Translations under genes and position numbers: made by a program | From: Leuctra nigra | Lineage: Eukaryota; Arthropoda; Insecta; Plecoptera; Leuctridae | DNA: 64,000 nt | NCBI GenBank assembly: GCA_934045905.1 | Contig: OW203763.1 | Location: 22,309,108-22,373,107 of the forward strand | Direction: 5' to 3' | Shown: piece after piece, positions 11,880-23,544 of the stretch | Numbering within the stretch: position 1 is the stretch's first letter | Layout: each line of letters starts with the position of its first letter | Notes under the pieces: model-generated | Seen by the model: the letters and a program-made list of their open reading frames with translations, nothing else | The model's database searches: none | What the model was told of the DNA's origin: nothing

Positions 11880-12085
11880 TGCAATGACTTGTGGGTACCG
11901 ACGGTCAGCGACGCTCCATGTAGTTCACGATGTCTCCGATGGAGAGCGCTAGTGTCGAGTACAGCTCTGATGTACTGAGAAGGCGCGAAGAGAGAACCGT
12001 CGAGTTCAAATAACGTTCCACATTTGTACTTAAATGTTGCCTAAATAAAATCCTTGTTCCATTCGCGTTCAGATACTACCTGATG
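11880..12085 (+). other. GC-richer island, possible LTR remnant or 3' transcript end
   Basis: About 120 bases of clearly higher GC (GAGAGCGCTAGTGTCGAG and following) are succeeded by AATAAA at 12044-12049 and a GT-rich stretch (TCCTTGTTCC). A GC-rich block, then AATAAA, then GT/T-rich sequence is the layout of the R region of a retroelement LTR, or of a transcript end. No TG...CA borders, target duplication or primer-binding site could be fixed, so the retroelement reading is speculative. Confidence 0.25.
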
Positions 12086-12089
12086 TGTG

Positions 12090-13390
12090 GCTTGGATTAT
12101 TTATTAATTAATAATGAATTCTCTTTGTGGTTAATAAGCTACAAAGTAACAAAACACTACTGCGTAATGACTTAGGACAATAAACTATTGTTTATAATTG
12201 GTCTTGATTATAAAATGAACTCTCAGAGTTTGAGAGAATCTTAATTTGTACAGCCTATAGTTTAACAATGTTTTGAGATTACAGTGCATTAGTATTAACT
12301 ACCAATGCTGTACTATCTCCAATTGATTTTATGACTATTCTAACATGGCAAGTAGAGTTCTAAAAGCTTACAATAAGAGATAAATACGTTAATTTCATTC
12401 TTTGACGAACATATATTTGTTTCATTATATATTTTCATAAAACACAATATTAGCTGATTTATAACGTTTAAACAATCTTATACTTAAGAATTTATAACTC
12501 GACCACAGATCAACTTATTGGAATGGCTTTAGTAGTGCAAAAACAGTAGTAATTATAATAATTAATAATTATTTTTAATAAATACCTGTTTAGTTCATGT
12601 TGTAAATACAAAATTGTGTAATATTTCCATTATTTTGATATTGACAGTTATATTTTGGGAATGGTATCGTTGGGTAAATTTTCTCATAAATCTAGTCACA
12701 CATTGACGCAATAGAAAAGGCTTTCAAAGGAGACAGAACCTAAATAGTTTGATGCATTTGTGCATATGTGCATTTTCATGCACATAACTGTGTGACTCAC
12801 TGTGTGACTCACTGTGTAATCACACATTTTAAAACTGTGTTTTGACAATTTAATGATTGCTTTGAAGAAGCGTCAAAATCTGTTATTTCGCCAACTGGTC
12901 AACTTGACCACTATGAAGTCAAGTTTTTGTTATAGGTATATTGTTTTTATGTACAAGAATTAAGAAGTAATATAAATATTTCCATAATTAACAATGAATG
13001 TTCGAGAGCCATACAGACAATAATTATTTAAAGTTTGTTAAAGTTATCAAAAGCTGTATACCCCTTTCTAAAAGCTTTGTCTTATTGTGTCAAGGTGATT
13101 CTTAATTTAAAACTGATTCATCTATTTTAAAATGCCTAAATTAATGGCATCATAATAGTTACGTTTCAAAACCTGTATTATAAGAAAAAAAAACAACATG
13201 CACAAAATCAAACAGCTGAAGTGAAACTTCTAAGAACCGTCGGTAAAATTATATTTATGCTTTTCAAATTTCAACCCTATTCAAAATTATTTTTATTTTT
13301 GTTCTAAAGCTGCTAAATGGTGCAACAATTATTCCTGATTGATTTCGTCTTCTAAAGTTCTAACTTCTAACTGAATGGATTCTGCTTGTG
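12090..13390. other. AT-rich DNA with a short GTGACTCA repeat
   Basis: A degenerate tandem of CTGTGTGACTCA lies near 12787-12819. Nothing else is seen. Confidence 0.5.
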
Positions 13391-13398
13391 TTCTCTAG

Positions 13399-13485
13399 AC
13401 GGGCGCACGGAGAGTTGGCGGGAGAGGAGCCCTTGTCTCCGGGGAAGCTGTCGGTCGTGCAGCTCGGACTCTGATGGCGCCGCAG
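13399..13485 (+). CDS. Candidate internal or terminal exon, unknown gene
   Basis: An 87-base block of about 65% GC stands out sharply from its AT-rich flanks. On its left is a convincing acceptor, a pyrimidine-rich run ending TTGTGTTCTCTAG. On its right CAG is followed by GTCCTT, a weak donor. All three frames are open for most of the block. One frame reads RAHGELAGEEPLSPGKLSVV then QLGL and a TGA at 13472-13474, which looks the most protein-like. Another runs open as TGARRVGGRGALVSGEAVGR, and a third is Ser/Arg/Cys-rich. If the first frame is used this would be a last exon, and AATAAA words occur 250-400 bases downstream. I do not recognise the protein. The candidate exon at 26.0 kb is of the same type on the same strand. 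Confidence 0.3.
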
Positions 13486-13639
13486 GTCCTTACACAAGTT
13501 TCACAGCTAAAACACGAGAAAACATTGATATCATCAGGACACAAACCGATATTTCAAGTGAATCAAGATGGGAATGGTATTGGAAAATTATAACCATTAG
13601 CTTTTGTAGATTATTTCAAATCATGTAATTATTATACAT

Positions 13640-16300
13640 CTTGTAAATGCTTGTAATCGGATTCGGAGGTAGTAAATTTTGTTGTAAAATTAATGCTAAT
13701 TAACAAGAGAAGGTACTATAATTCTATAGGAATAAAAATACAAAATTAACAATTAATCACGAAAATCCAAAAACTCAAAATCAAATAATACGTAGTTCAG
13801 CAAAACTTATATGTATTTTGCGCTAGAATGTTTACTTGAGTTATTGTATTGACTTACTTGATAATTAATGAATAAAGCACACATTTAAGAAGAATCTGTT
13901 TGTAATGACTAATGACCATTTCAGAATTCCTGAATGGAGAATAACATAAAGCGTGTTGTTGAGTGTACCTATTCAATTTAAGTTTTTTAAAAATATGTTC
14001 AGAGTTTCAAATTAGATATTAATTGCAATTTAGTTTAATAATTCTTCTTATTTACTAAACAATACCAAAATGTAACAAGTCAGTTCTAAATTATATATTT
14101 TCCTTAATCTGTCACTTTTTAACTTTCATTGAAAAAAATATAGTTCCTCTCAGTTACAACAAAAGTAACTGAAATAAAAAATCACTTGGTTGTTAGGCAT
14201 CCATTTCAATTTTTATAGCCCACAAAAATAATTGTTAAAAATACAGGTTTCATAATGATTTTATTACATAACTATATTAACATAAATATACAATAATGAT
14301 TGGAAATTCTAGTATTTATCATTCGGTTCACAAATAGCAAATACAACATACCTACTTGCATTTACAACTGAAATATCAATTTAATTTTATCAAGAAATAT
14401 TTTAAAATAATCTTGATTTAAGAGTATTTCATTTCACAAACGACAAAATGGTAACCCAAAATAAGATTGTCAATGAAAACATTTTGATATGATATGAAGC
14501 AACAAACTCAATGCCAGTTTTAACAATCATTGTACACTTCTGTGTTTCTTGTTCGCTTCAGCACTGGAATCATCTCTGCATACGCCTTTCAAGAAACACA
14601 ATTCTCATGCATAAGTATTTATAAGTCACTTGTGATTTACACACGTTTGAACTGACTTGAAAAAGTCAAAAGGTCAGATGTAAAGAATATTCTACATCAC
14701 AAGAATAATAATATAATTTATATCTATATATCTCATATCATAACCATTTGGAACCTAAAACCATTACAATTCCACAGACAAATCATTATTCCTCCACAAC
14801 AATATCACATTCTTAGAAATAAAACCATGATTCAAATGAGTTTTATAATTTAAAGCACTTCAAAAAATTCCAGTCATGAATCAGAAGGCATGTGGATAAC
14901 TATAAAATACAACCGAACACTAGAATTTATTTATAACCTAGAGGCATACAAAGATTTTACCTTTGTCAAATAAATCAAGGAGATTTTTTTGGAGAACGAC
15001 TGGTTCTATAAATACAAAAATTTTAATTTTGAAATCTGTGTAAGAGCATTTTCCAGGCGTATCTGATATAAATTGAATTGCAACAGTAATAATGCCAGGG
15101 TGCAGAAGTATGATGGAAATACTGATAGTGATAGGTAGTACAATTCGATTGGGATATTAATTGGGAATCAATTAACCAACTTTCAAGGACGAGTTCATTT
15201 GATTGGATCACTTGTTTACTGTAATAATGTAATAAAATGTTACCTACAAATGTATTTTTTACGACTTTAAAAATAGTAATGCACTATAATGATTGAAGAC
15301 ATAATTAAGTTAACATTTTTAATAGTCATTATTTACAATCTACTTATAGTCGGCATAACAACAACCATGGATTTCTAAGCAATCCGGTAGCCAAAGCCCC
15401 TTAATCAATAACATCATTTCATTTAACATTTCATTTTACCATTTTAATTACCTAATTTAAATGAGCAAAGTTAATAAAAGAATTTCTCCTGACATAATTA
15501 TTTCTGGCCTATATCGACTTCTCTGCCAGATCCTGTTATTTGTCTCTGTCCCTTCCCATGTCTCCTGAGGCCTGATTCTGTGACATTTCTTGGGAACTGT
15601 TGTATTTATATTTCAGGTAGAATTTAGTGAATGTTTTAGACACTTGCTATTTCTTCTCAATACCGCTCCTTTCTCGTCCATAACCATACTATATAGGATC
15701 TTGGAGCCATACCCATTATCTGACCATGGAGTTAAGTACTATATATAAATCCATGATCTGACCACGATCCCAACTTTTCCAATTTTCAAAGTAGGAAATT
15801 CCAAATTAACTTGTCCTGTTCCAAATGAACGCCTGTGACTGAGGTACGGTTGATAATGATAGATTATCTTCTAGTCAAGTTGGCAGTATTGAACACACAC
15901 ACATATTCACCAATGTTATTCGGCCGGGGACAATGCACTACAATGACGTGCTTTGCCCATGGGGGTTTGGATTGGTTTAAAATCCACAATCCAGTCTAAA
16001 CTTTAGAGGAGATTATACTATTAATATCTTACCATGCTTTAGAACATGTAACCGAAGGACATAAAGGACATTCACTGGCACAAACCCTATGAACCCTATG
16101 GTTTTCTACATACCCGATTAACCAGTTTTTTATGCTGATCATTATAGATCTTATGCTTCGCTTACCATCTCCAAAGCTCATCCACAGACTAAGCAAACTG
16201 ATTCAATATTGCACAAATTGCAAATTTTCTTTCCATGCAGGACATCAACGGCCCTTATGGTTATAGTAAACCTTTAACACTAAATACAGTCATTTCTATC
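13640..16300. other. AT-rich DNA, nothing recognised
   Basis: Only scattered short ORFs and low-complexity A/T stretches. I see nothing to annotate. Confidence 0.5.
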
Positions 16301-16313
16301 TCCTGATTTTTTT

Positions 16314-18222
16314 TTAATTTCTCTTCCAAAAGTATTGGACTGCCTTCCATATTGCTGACCTATCGTATAGTCGGTGTCTTTTTAATGTAAGCTTCTTCCA
16401 ACAAAAGTTTTCCCTGAATACTATCTGTAAAACAATATACCATCTGTAATATACTATCTGTACCTTGTTTTGTTTTTGATTTTCAAACCTAGAGGATTTA
16501 ATCGATATCTTAAATTCAATTAAATAATGTCCAAATTTCACGCATTTATAAAAAAAATTAAACACTGCACTGGCACTGGCGAAACATCTCTCAATTTTCA
16601 GCAACATTTTCTTCTCGACAAAATTGTAGGTGGCTTAAACGTTATGTTTACTATAAGAACATCTTTGTCATAAGAACCATCCTTCTAAACTATACCTCTG
16701 TAATTTATCAAAACAAATATAAAATACACACTCAAAGTTATGTTCTATTACTTGCACACAAAATACACAATTCACTAAATTTCAAAATGAGTTTAGGTTA
16801 TTTGCCTCACTCACTATCAGCAAGCGAAATAAGCAGATTCTTCACGAATCTTTCTTTATACACGTCCCCTTCTGTTTAGCCGTGGAGCAGTATATTTTGA
16901 ATGGGCGGCACTGTTTCAAATTTCCCTCTTGATCCATTTTCCCGGCTCTTCTTGATGTTTTTCTTCCCCTTCTATTTTCGTTTCCTTTATCCCGTCCCGT
17001 CTTTCGTCCCTCCTTCCTGTTCTTTTCGTTTTAATGGCGGGTAGTTTCTACTAGGGTCATTAGTTTGGGGAACTCTTTTAAGAGCTCAAAATAACCCTCT
17101 AAAATAAATTGTGTTCTAAAAATCGGAATAGCGTGAATAGTAAGGCATAAGCTTCTTTTTTATAACAGCATTGAAGCCATAGAAGAGAATGGCAAGAACA
17201 TGAAATAAATAATATATTATCTTACATATTGTTATCAAGACCACTTGAAAATCCTGGAATTCTTTCTTACTGTAAATGTTCGAATGCGTAAAGAAACCTT
17301 GTTTTTGTTGATACATCATAAAATGGTCAAGTCCAACCGAAATGATAAGTTTGTATTGTTTAGTAACCTCATCTGTAGTATACCACGATAGCCACCCTTT
17401 TAATATAACGATATAATACCCTACCCGTAGCCATTTCATCTGAGAACACCGCCACTAAGAGGCTTGATTATTTTATGACAACAACAAAGTCACAATCTAA
17501 CGGCCGATTATAGTACACGCTTCACTTTACCCTACTCTACCCTATTCAGGTAGAAAATAGAAATTCATCCAAATTCATCACATATTTTAGTATTTTAATT
17601 TCATTTCTAACTTATAAACATGTTCAAAAATCTCATCATAGAATTTTTAAGGGTGCTACACTGCAGATATTCTGAACGATTTCATCAGTGTAGCTTCTTA
17701 TAGAGGGTGAGTTTATATTAATGGATTATTTTTATCGTTACGTTTTCTCCCGCACAATTTCTCCGATAAACCTCAATAAACACCCTTCCCCTTCTTGAGC
17801 CCTCAGAGGGGTTGAATTGATGCCTATGGCAAACCATTAAACAATAATCACACTGAGAAGACTCTAAAGAATGGGTATCGACTCTTACAAGTAAGATCTT
17901 GCTCTTGAAAGTTTCTTCTTTGTCAGAAAAAATGAAATACTTGCTGATCATCGTCCTTTATTCAGTTCTAAAAGTTATTTACCTAAATTACATGACTTTT
18001 ATAACAGGTAATGCATAATTTTATTTCCTTCGTTGTCCATTTCTCGCCTTGCTGAAATAAAAATAATAATAATATGCAAGGTACCTCAAAATACATAACT
18101 AATTTTTGCGAAAGATTCTCATTTTGTTTACCTACACCACTGTATTTCAATAAAACTTTACATACTTTAACGTGTCCAATTAAATAAAATAAAAATTCAG
18201 GGCAGACAAAAGAGAAACGCAC
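16314..18222 (-). other. Four consecutive minus-strand ORFs, possible gene remnant
   Basis: Four of the longer ORFs of the first 20 kb follow one another on the minus strand: 17983-18222 (79 codons), 17718-17951 (77), 17116-17439 (107) and 16314-16607 (97). The 77-codon one is the least AT-biased, with a Cys/His-containing stretch (SSQCDYCLMVCHRHQF) and a C-terminal part rich in Arg and Val. It also contains a good donor-like GTAAGAG. The 107-codon one has a hydrophobic segment (VVLITICKIIYYLFHVLAIL). I see no clear acceptor-donor chain joining them and no known domain. A clustered set could mark exons of one gene or a decayed one, or be chance in AT-rich DNA. Confidence 0.15.
16920..17035 (+). 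other. Pyrimidine-rich tract
   Basis: About 115 bases are dominated by C and T on the + strand (CTTCCCCTTCT, CCCGTCCCGTCTTTCGTCCC). Similar tracts lie at 22.35-22.52, 40.93-40.97 and 63.26-63.37 kb. Confidence 0.6.
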
Positions 18223-18229
18223 ACCTACC

Positions 18230-18925
18230 TATAGGTATACCTTCTTTCCATAGTACCTCGTAGGTACGATAAGGTACACCCTCAAACACAATTAATGCCC
18301 CTTTTAACAATTGAATCAAATCAACGCAATAACAATTTCTTGTTAGCGTGGGTGTACAGCGACAAGATTACCTATGTTATTGGATGTTTTCCGTGCGATT
18401 CTGCTTTTAATGTTCTCAAATGACTGAACCGCAAACCACAGTCGTTTCAAATGTTTAATACCGACCTTTTCTTCTTAAAAAAAATACGGTCGTTCATACA
18501 AACATAACACATGTTTTTAGTATGAACTCGTTTTATAACGTCAATTAAGTATTTTTAAGACTTTTTGATTAAAACTTCGACTTGAATGAATAGAAATATA
18601 AAAAAATATTACTATAGTAGTTTTACTCGACGCTGTTAATGCTGACTGTGACATAGTTTTGATTTTTTTACAATATTTAAAGATTCTAGTTTATTTCCTG
18701 TATTACATACACAACTAATCTGGCTTTAATTTATTGAATACAATTGCAAGTATATCCTAAGAAAATGATTAATAAATATTAATTTGATTAAATTGACGGA
18801 TTTCTGTGTTAAATACTAACAAAATTGTATGCCCAACCGCAGCTAACTTTCTGAATAGTAACTTTAAACATAAAAAATGTTTGTAAATTCAATGGTTCAC
18901 ACAAATGTTTTCAGGCTGAATGTAC
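18230..18925. other. AT-rich DNA, nothing recognised
   Basis: Only simple AT-rich sequence was seen. Confidence 0.5.
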
Positions 18926-18932
18926 TTGTATA

Positions 18933-18982
18933 AACTTCGATCGTCAATGATAACTACCTCATAAGACATGACGATCGAAGTT
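18933..18982. repeat. Perfect inverted repeat with 14-bp arms beside a GC-richer block
   Basis: AACTTCGATCGTCA (18933-18946) is exactly mirrored by TGACGATCGAAGTT (18969-18982) with a 22-base loop. A further CGATCG occurs at about 18997. Immediately right, 18983-19105 is GC-richer and opens with a 24-codon ORF from ATGG. It also contains two CAGCTG E-boxes (CACAGCTGCAGCTGG). This may be a regulatory element or a transcript leader, and the stem is too short for a typical pre-miRNA. Confidence 0.65.
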
Positions 18983-19109
18983 CCATGGGTATACCGATCG
19001 TTAGACGCAAATATATGGCCGCTCTGGAGTCCCAAACACGGTCACTTCAACCGGATTGACCGTCCTCTATCGACTGGCATATTAGAGCCACAGCTGCAGC
19101 TGGTTAAAG

Positions 19110-22100
19110 CTTTCCTGTAAGCAGTACCAACATAATGCCGAATATAAGCTTTGTCATAATGACAAAATTAGTTTGATCAGTTTTATTAATTTAGTTTGAT
19201 AAGGTTTAATCTACAAAAAAATATACCATACCCACATTTTTATTTCAAGTTTTGAGCCATAGATCTTTTTGTTTTGATGTAAAAATAATTTGTTGCGGAT
19301 TTCATTACATATAATTAAAGATATGTATTTAATTGTGTAAAATCACTTCTACAAATAGTTAGCTGATTAGGCTAAACTAATTATGTAGGTATACAGCGTA
19401 TGTAAACAACTTACTGAACTTGAAAATGAATGAATTAGTATCAACCTTTGTCCTCTTCACATACGTAAATTAGATAATTCCAGAATTAAGATGTAGCAAA
19501 CTTAGTGTTTGTAACAATTAGTAAATTACCTTCCAAACTAGTAAAAATCAACAAAGAATAGTTTAAAAATTTAAAAAACTACATATTTCGTTTATTTGCA
19601 CGTATAATTATAAAACTGTTATTCTTAATTTGCAATGACATATATTACCTCTATAAAATTAATATAACATCTATTAAACAAGTAATATGTATTTATCTGC
19701 ATTTTTACATTATAAATTATGCAATGTGCATAATTTATACACATCTGGAAATTAAATAATTTGGAGTACATCCTGATTACCCTCATGCGCCTACAAATGG
19801 ATGTTCATATTGTATATTATTTATGTTTTATACATTTTTGTAACAACAATCATTGAAGGTCATGCAGGCGTCTGGTAAGATTCTCTTTGTCTTCTTCGAT
19901 CCCTGGACAATTACCATATGCAATGGCATACCAGCATTCTGGATAAAAACCAATCGAGTGATAGGGCGCGGTCGTAAATTCTAATGTAGCTTTGTAAAAT
20001 ATTACTTGTAATTTGAATTTACTGATAGAAAATCATTCTAACCAATGGCAAAAAGATATATTGGCAAGAAAGATATTTATTTTAAAACTTGTCTGAAACC
20101 TGTTTGCACCAAACCTTCACATGAGAGCATGTAAGAATATTTTAAAACGAAGCTTTTGAATTGAAGACAAGATGAGGTTTATACTATTGCCAAGCTTTGC
20201 ACGTCTGCCAAATAGATAATAATATGCAACCTCTGTGCAACAGTCTTAAATTAAATCCATAAAATACTTGCTGTCTCATATAAGTAAGGTTCTTATTTTC
20301 AAGAATTTTAAAAATTCTGCATAATAAAGTTTACCTGTAAATCAGATATCCAAAAAATTTAATATTTGAGAATGTTTTTCAAGGTACATTATATTCATTA
20401 TAACAATTCGATTTTAAAGAAACGATTTCCATACATACTCTTTTTTGTTTAGTCAATCATTGGTGGCAAAGGAAGGATTTTTCTATAATTTGTATTAATT
20501 TACAGAATTACGCTTTATTAGGACTTTTATTCTAACAAATTCATAATTGTGTATAGAATATTTATGCCCTGGATACTACAGAATATTTAGCTTTGTGTAA
20601 TTTTTCCGTATTTCAATGTGAGACTTAATCCCGTCAACATTCGTTCATTCTTATCCAATTTTTATTTTATTGAGTGTTATTTTATTAGAGCTCATTTTGG
20701 TTCTGGCTGGGTTCTTGAATTTCGTTTGAAATACTTTTTGAACTTCTGATTTACCGGTAAATCGTCACAATCATTTTTTCTTCACATTTCCATAACAAAT
20801 AAAATCTCATAAAATAGCAGGTAAATCGAAACTCTCATAAATTACGGAAAACACAACAAATAAAAAATATTTTACAAATTTCTCTTTACAAATTTATATT
20901 TGTTATACCTAATTGTTATTCAAACAGTGCTTGGATTGTTTATCAATCTATATTTCTGTGGTTCTGTAGATTGAAAATTATTATGAATCTTTTTTGGAGA
21001 GCAGTCAATCATTACAATTCCTCGTTACATAAGGGGAAAGTTACAAAGAAAACTTCAACCATTCACTGAAATGCACCCTTCGAAATTCACTAATTTTACA
21101 CTTTACGCACTCTATGGTTAATTTAAATTAAAGTTACACATTTGTTCAGAAATGTCTGATCATCTTAAGCAGAGCTCAACAACTGGATGTGAAATATTGT
21201 TCAGAAATCTTTTTATTCGTCAAGTGTGTTACGCCTGGCTCATTAATTATTCGAGTGTTATGATGATTAGTAGTTAGAGCCAAATTTATATCACACGCTA
21301 AAAAAAGTTAAGTAGAAGCTGAATATAAATGGAATACTAAGGCTGTGAGTGCTAAAGAAACCGAACCTAGGATAGTAGGAGGGTTTATATTTCATCTTTC
21401 TCAGCGAAACTATAAAACTAGATTCTGATTTCAGTAAAAGATAGAAACCACTTGAAAATCTTCTTAATTGGATGATGTTTTTAAACTATTTTTTCCTATT
21501 TTGATCATTAGGCATAACCTTTTTTTAGATACATCACCATCTTATATAAGCATTAATGGCTGCATATTCGTTTAAAAAAAGACTTCTAAGTTACGCTCTC
21601 TTTGGCATCTCTTAGTTGGTGTTCATCTTGTATTTTAATGTCTTCCAAAGATACCACACAATATATAGCAAGTATTTCATTGTTAAGTTTAATGTATCAA
21701 TTTAATCTACATATAAATCTCTTAACAACTGGTCTTTTAGATGTATGGTGGTTGCCACAAATTCTACATAAAGAAATAGATACTTCACCTTATTGCCTAT
21801 TCGTATAGTTGACATTTAATTCTTCCATCTAGTCAGTAGAATGAGACTAAACATAATCCTCTCCCACAGAAAAATCTATAAATGCAATGAACATCTCTTT
21901 CAAATCACCTACTTTAAAATTATGGAGTGTTCTCCAGAATAGATCATTGTGTCAGTAACATTTTACAAAATGAACACATGAAAAAGTAGTACCTATACAA
22001 AATTAAAAAGAAGTCGATTGCAACAAAATATATTTAGTCAATTAACGTTATTTTAGTTCATGTATCGTAGTTTATAGTAAGTTGAAGAATATTTCTCACT

Positions 22101-22330
22101 GTTATAAATTCAACCAGAAAAGCAGCCAATTGTAGTAAAGTTTATTTCAAATTTGGAAGTGTATAATATTGTGATAATTTATTATGCTGAAAGCATTCCT
22201 TTCGTACAAACTTAATATTTAGCTCTGTGCGGGATCTACATTCTAATTAAAAAGATACGCTTGTTTTCATTAAAACAGTAATTATAAATTATTTTAGTTA
22301 AGAGCTCGAACAGAGAACAGGAAATCCCCC
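19110..22330. other. AT-rich DNA, nothing recognised
   Basis: I found no exon-like block, repeat end or RNA gene. The 68-codon ORF at 21602 has no support. Confidence 0.5.
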
Positions 22331-22344
22331 TTCTTCATAATTCC

Positions 22345-22520
22345 ATTATACATTATTTTTTCTTCCTTAAATCCTTTCAGGCTTATACTTTTATTTCTTT
22401 TTCTTACGTCTTCTATCCGCCCCTATTTTAATCCATTCCTTCTCTTCATCTCGTTTCATGCATAGCTCTTTCACGTCGTTCACAGCACGTCTCCCATCTC
22501 CCGTCGCCCAAGATCTCACA
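22345..22520 (+). other. Pyrimidine-rich tract leading into X-box
   Basis: The + strand is largely C/T (TTCTTCCTTAAATCCTTTC and on to CGTCTCCCATCTCCCGTCGCC). It ends directly upstream of a palindromic RFX-type site, which gives the segment a promoter-like look. Confidence 0.4.
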
Positions 22521-22532
22521 TCTCAGCATGGT

Positions 22533-22546
22533 GTTGCTATAGTAAC
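22533..22546. promoter_or_regulatory. Perfect RFX X-box match
   Basis: GTTGCTATAGTAAC fits the X-box consensus RYYNYYATRRNRAC at every position. RFX factors bind this motif, and in animals it marks promoters of ciliary genes. It overlaps the left arm of a perfect hairpin, AACCAACC (22544-22551) against GGTTGGTT (22561-22568). No gene start could be assigned next to it. Confidence 0.45.
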
Positions 22547-23102
22547 CAACCAGCATCTCTGGTTGGTTCAGAGAACATAGCTTTCGTTCGGGTACACTCA
22601 AACCAGAAAATAGATCCTAAAAGCAAAAAAAAACGATAGCATTATCCATCATGATTTTATTTTACAGACATTCTCAATAATCATCTTTGATGATTACAAC
22701 AATACAGTACTGCATTTCGATGATGTGACCTGTAAATGAACAAGATGTCATATTGAAAAGTTGGTCTTGACTTTGTCTATACGAGAGTCTATGCGCATGG
22801 TTGTTAGCTGCGAGACCGACTCGTGAAGTCAAGTATACTCGAGAAATGTGCCCACTGTTGCCGCCATATCATTTCCATAGATACCGTAGCATTGGTTCTC
22901 CAGTATAAGTCGTCAAATCAAATGATTGCTTGAAAACAGATTGATTAATCAACTGGTGTACATTTTATGAAGCTTTTCTGTGTTGGTGTGTATTCTACTT
23001 GGACACTATGTAAGTCATATCCACTATTTTGATTAAATATATCTATATTATAGATAATTAGATTGAGTGTGACCGTCTGATATTAGGTAAGAAATCTGAC
23101 TT

Positions 23103-23540
23103 TTTCAAGTGCAAAATGAAGAGTGCAAAGTATAGATATTTTAAATTTCATGGGAATCTCTATGGATTTGAATTTATTCCATGCATGTCTAGCCTTATAA
23201 GTACCACTCGAGGTACCACTCAACCAGAATTGCATTTTCAATCAAATTATATACCTATTAGACATGCAATTAAATAATATATCTATTTAGGTAATTAATT
23301 AAGTATCAACACAATGTTTTGTAGTGGTTTCATGCGGTGCAAAATGAAGAGTGCAAAGTATTTTACATTTTAACTGAATCTCTATGGATTTGTATACATA
23401 TTCCATGCATGTCTAGTTGTAAGTACCTTCCACTCCAGCAAAATTACTTTTTAATCAGATTAAATCTGATTTGCAATTAAATAATTTGTGTTTGGGTACC
23501 TATGTAATTAAATAAAACTATACCTACACAAACTTTACAG
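23103..23540 (+). repeat. Diverged tandem duplication, about 228-bp unit
   Basis: GTGCAAAATGAAGAGTGCAA occurs at about 23109 and again at about 23337. Each copy is followed by matching words in the same order: TCTATGGATTTG, TTCCATGCATGTCTAG, ATTAAATAAT. Copies differ by substitutions and indels, so the duplication is old. No ORF is preserved, so the unit is noncoding. Confidence 0.8.
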
Positions 23541-23544
23541 CACT

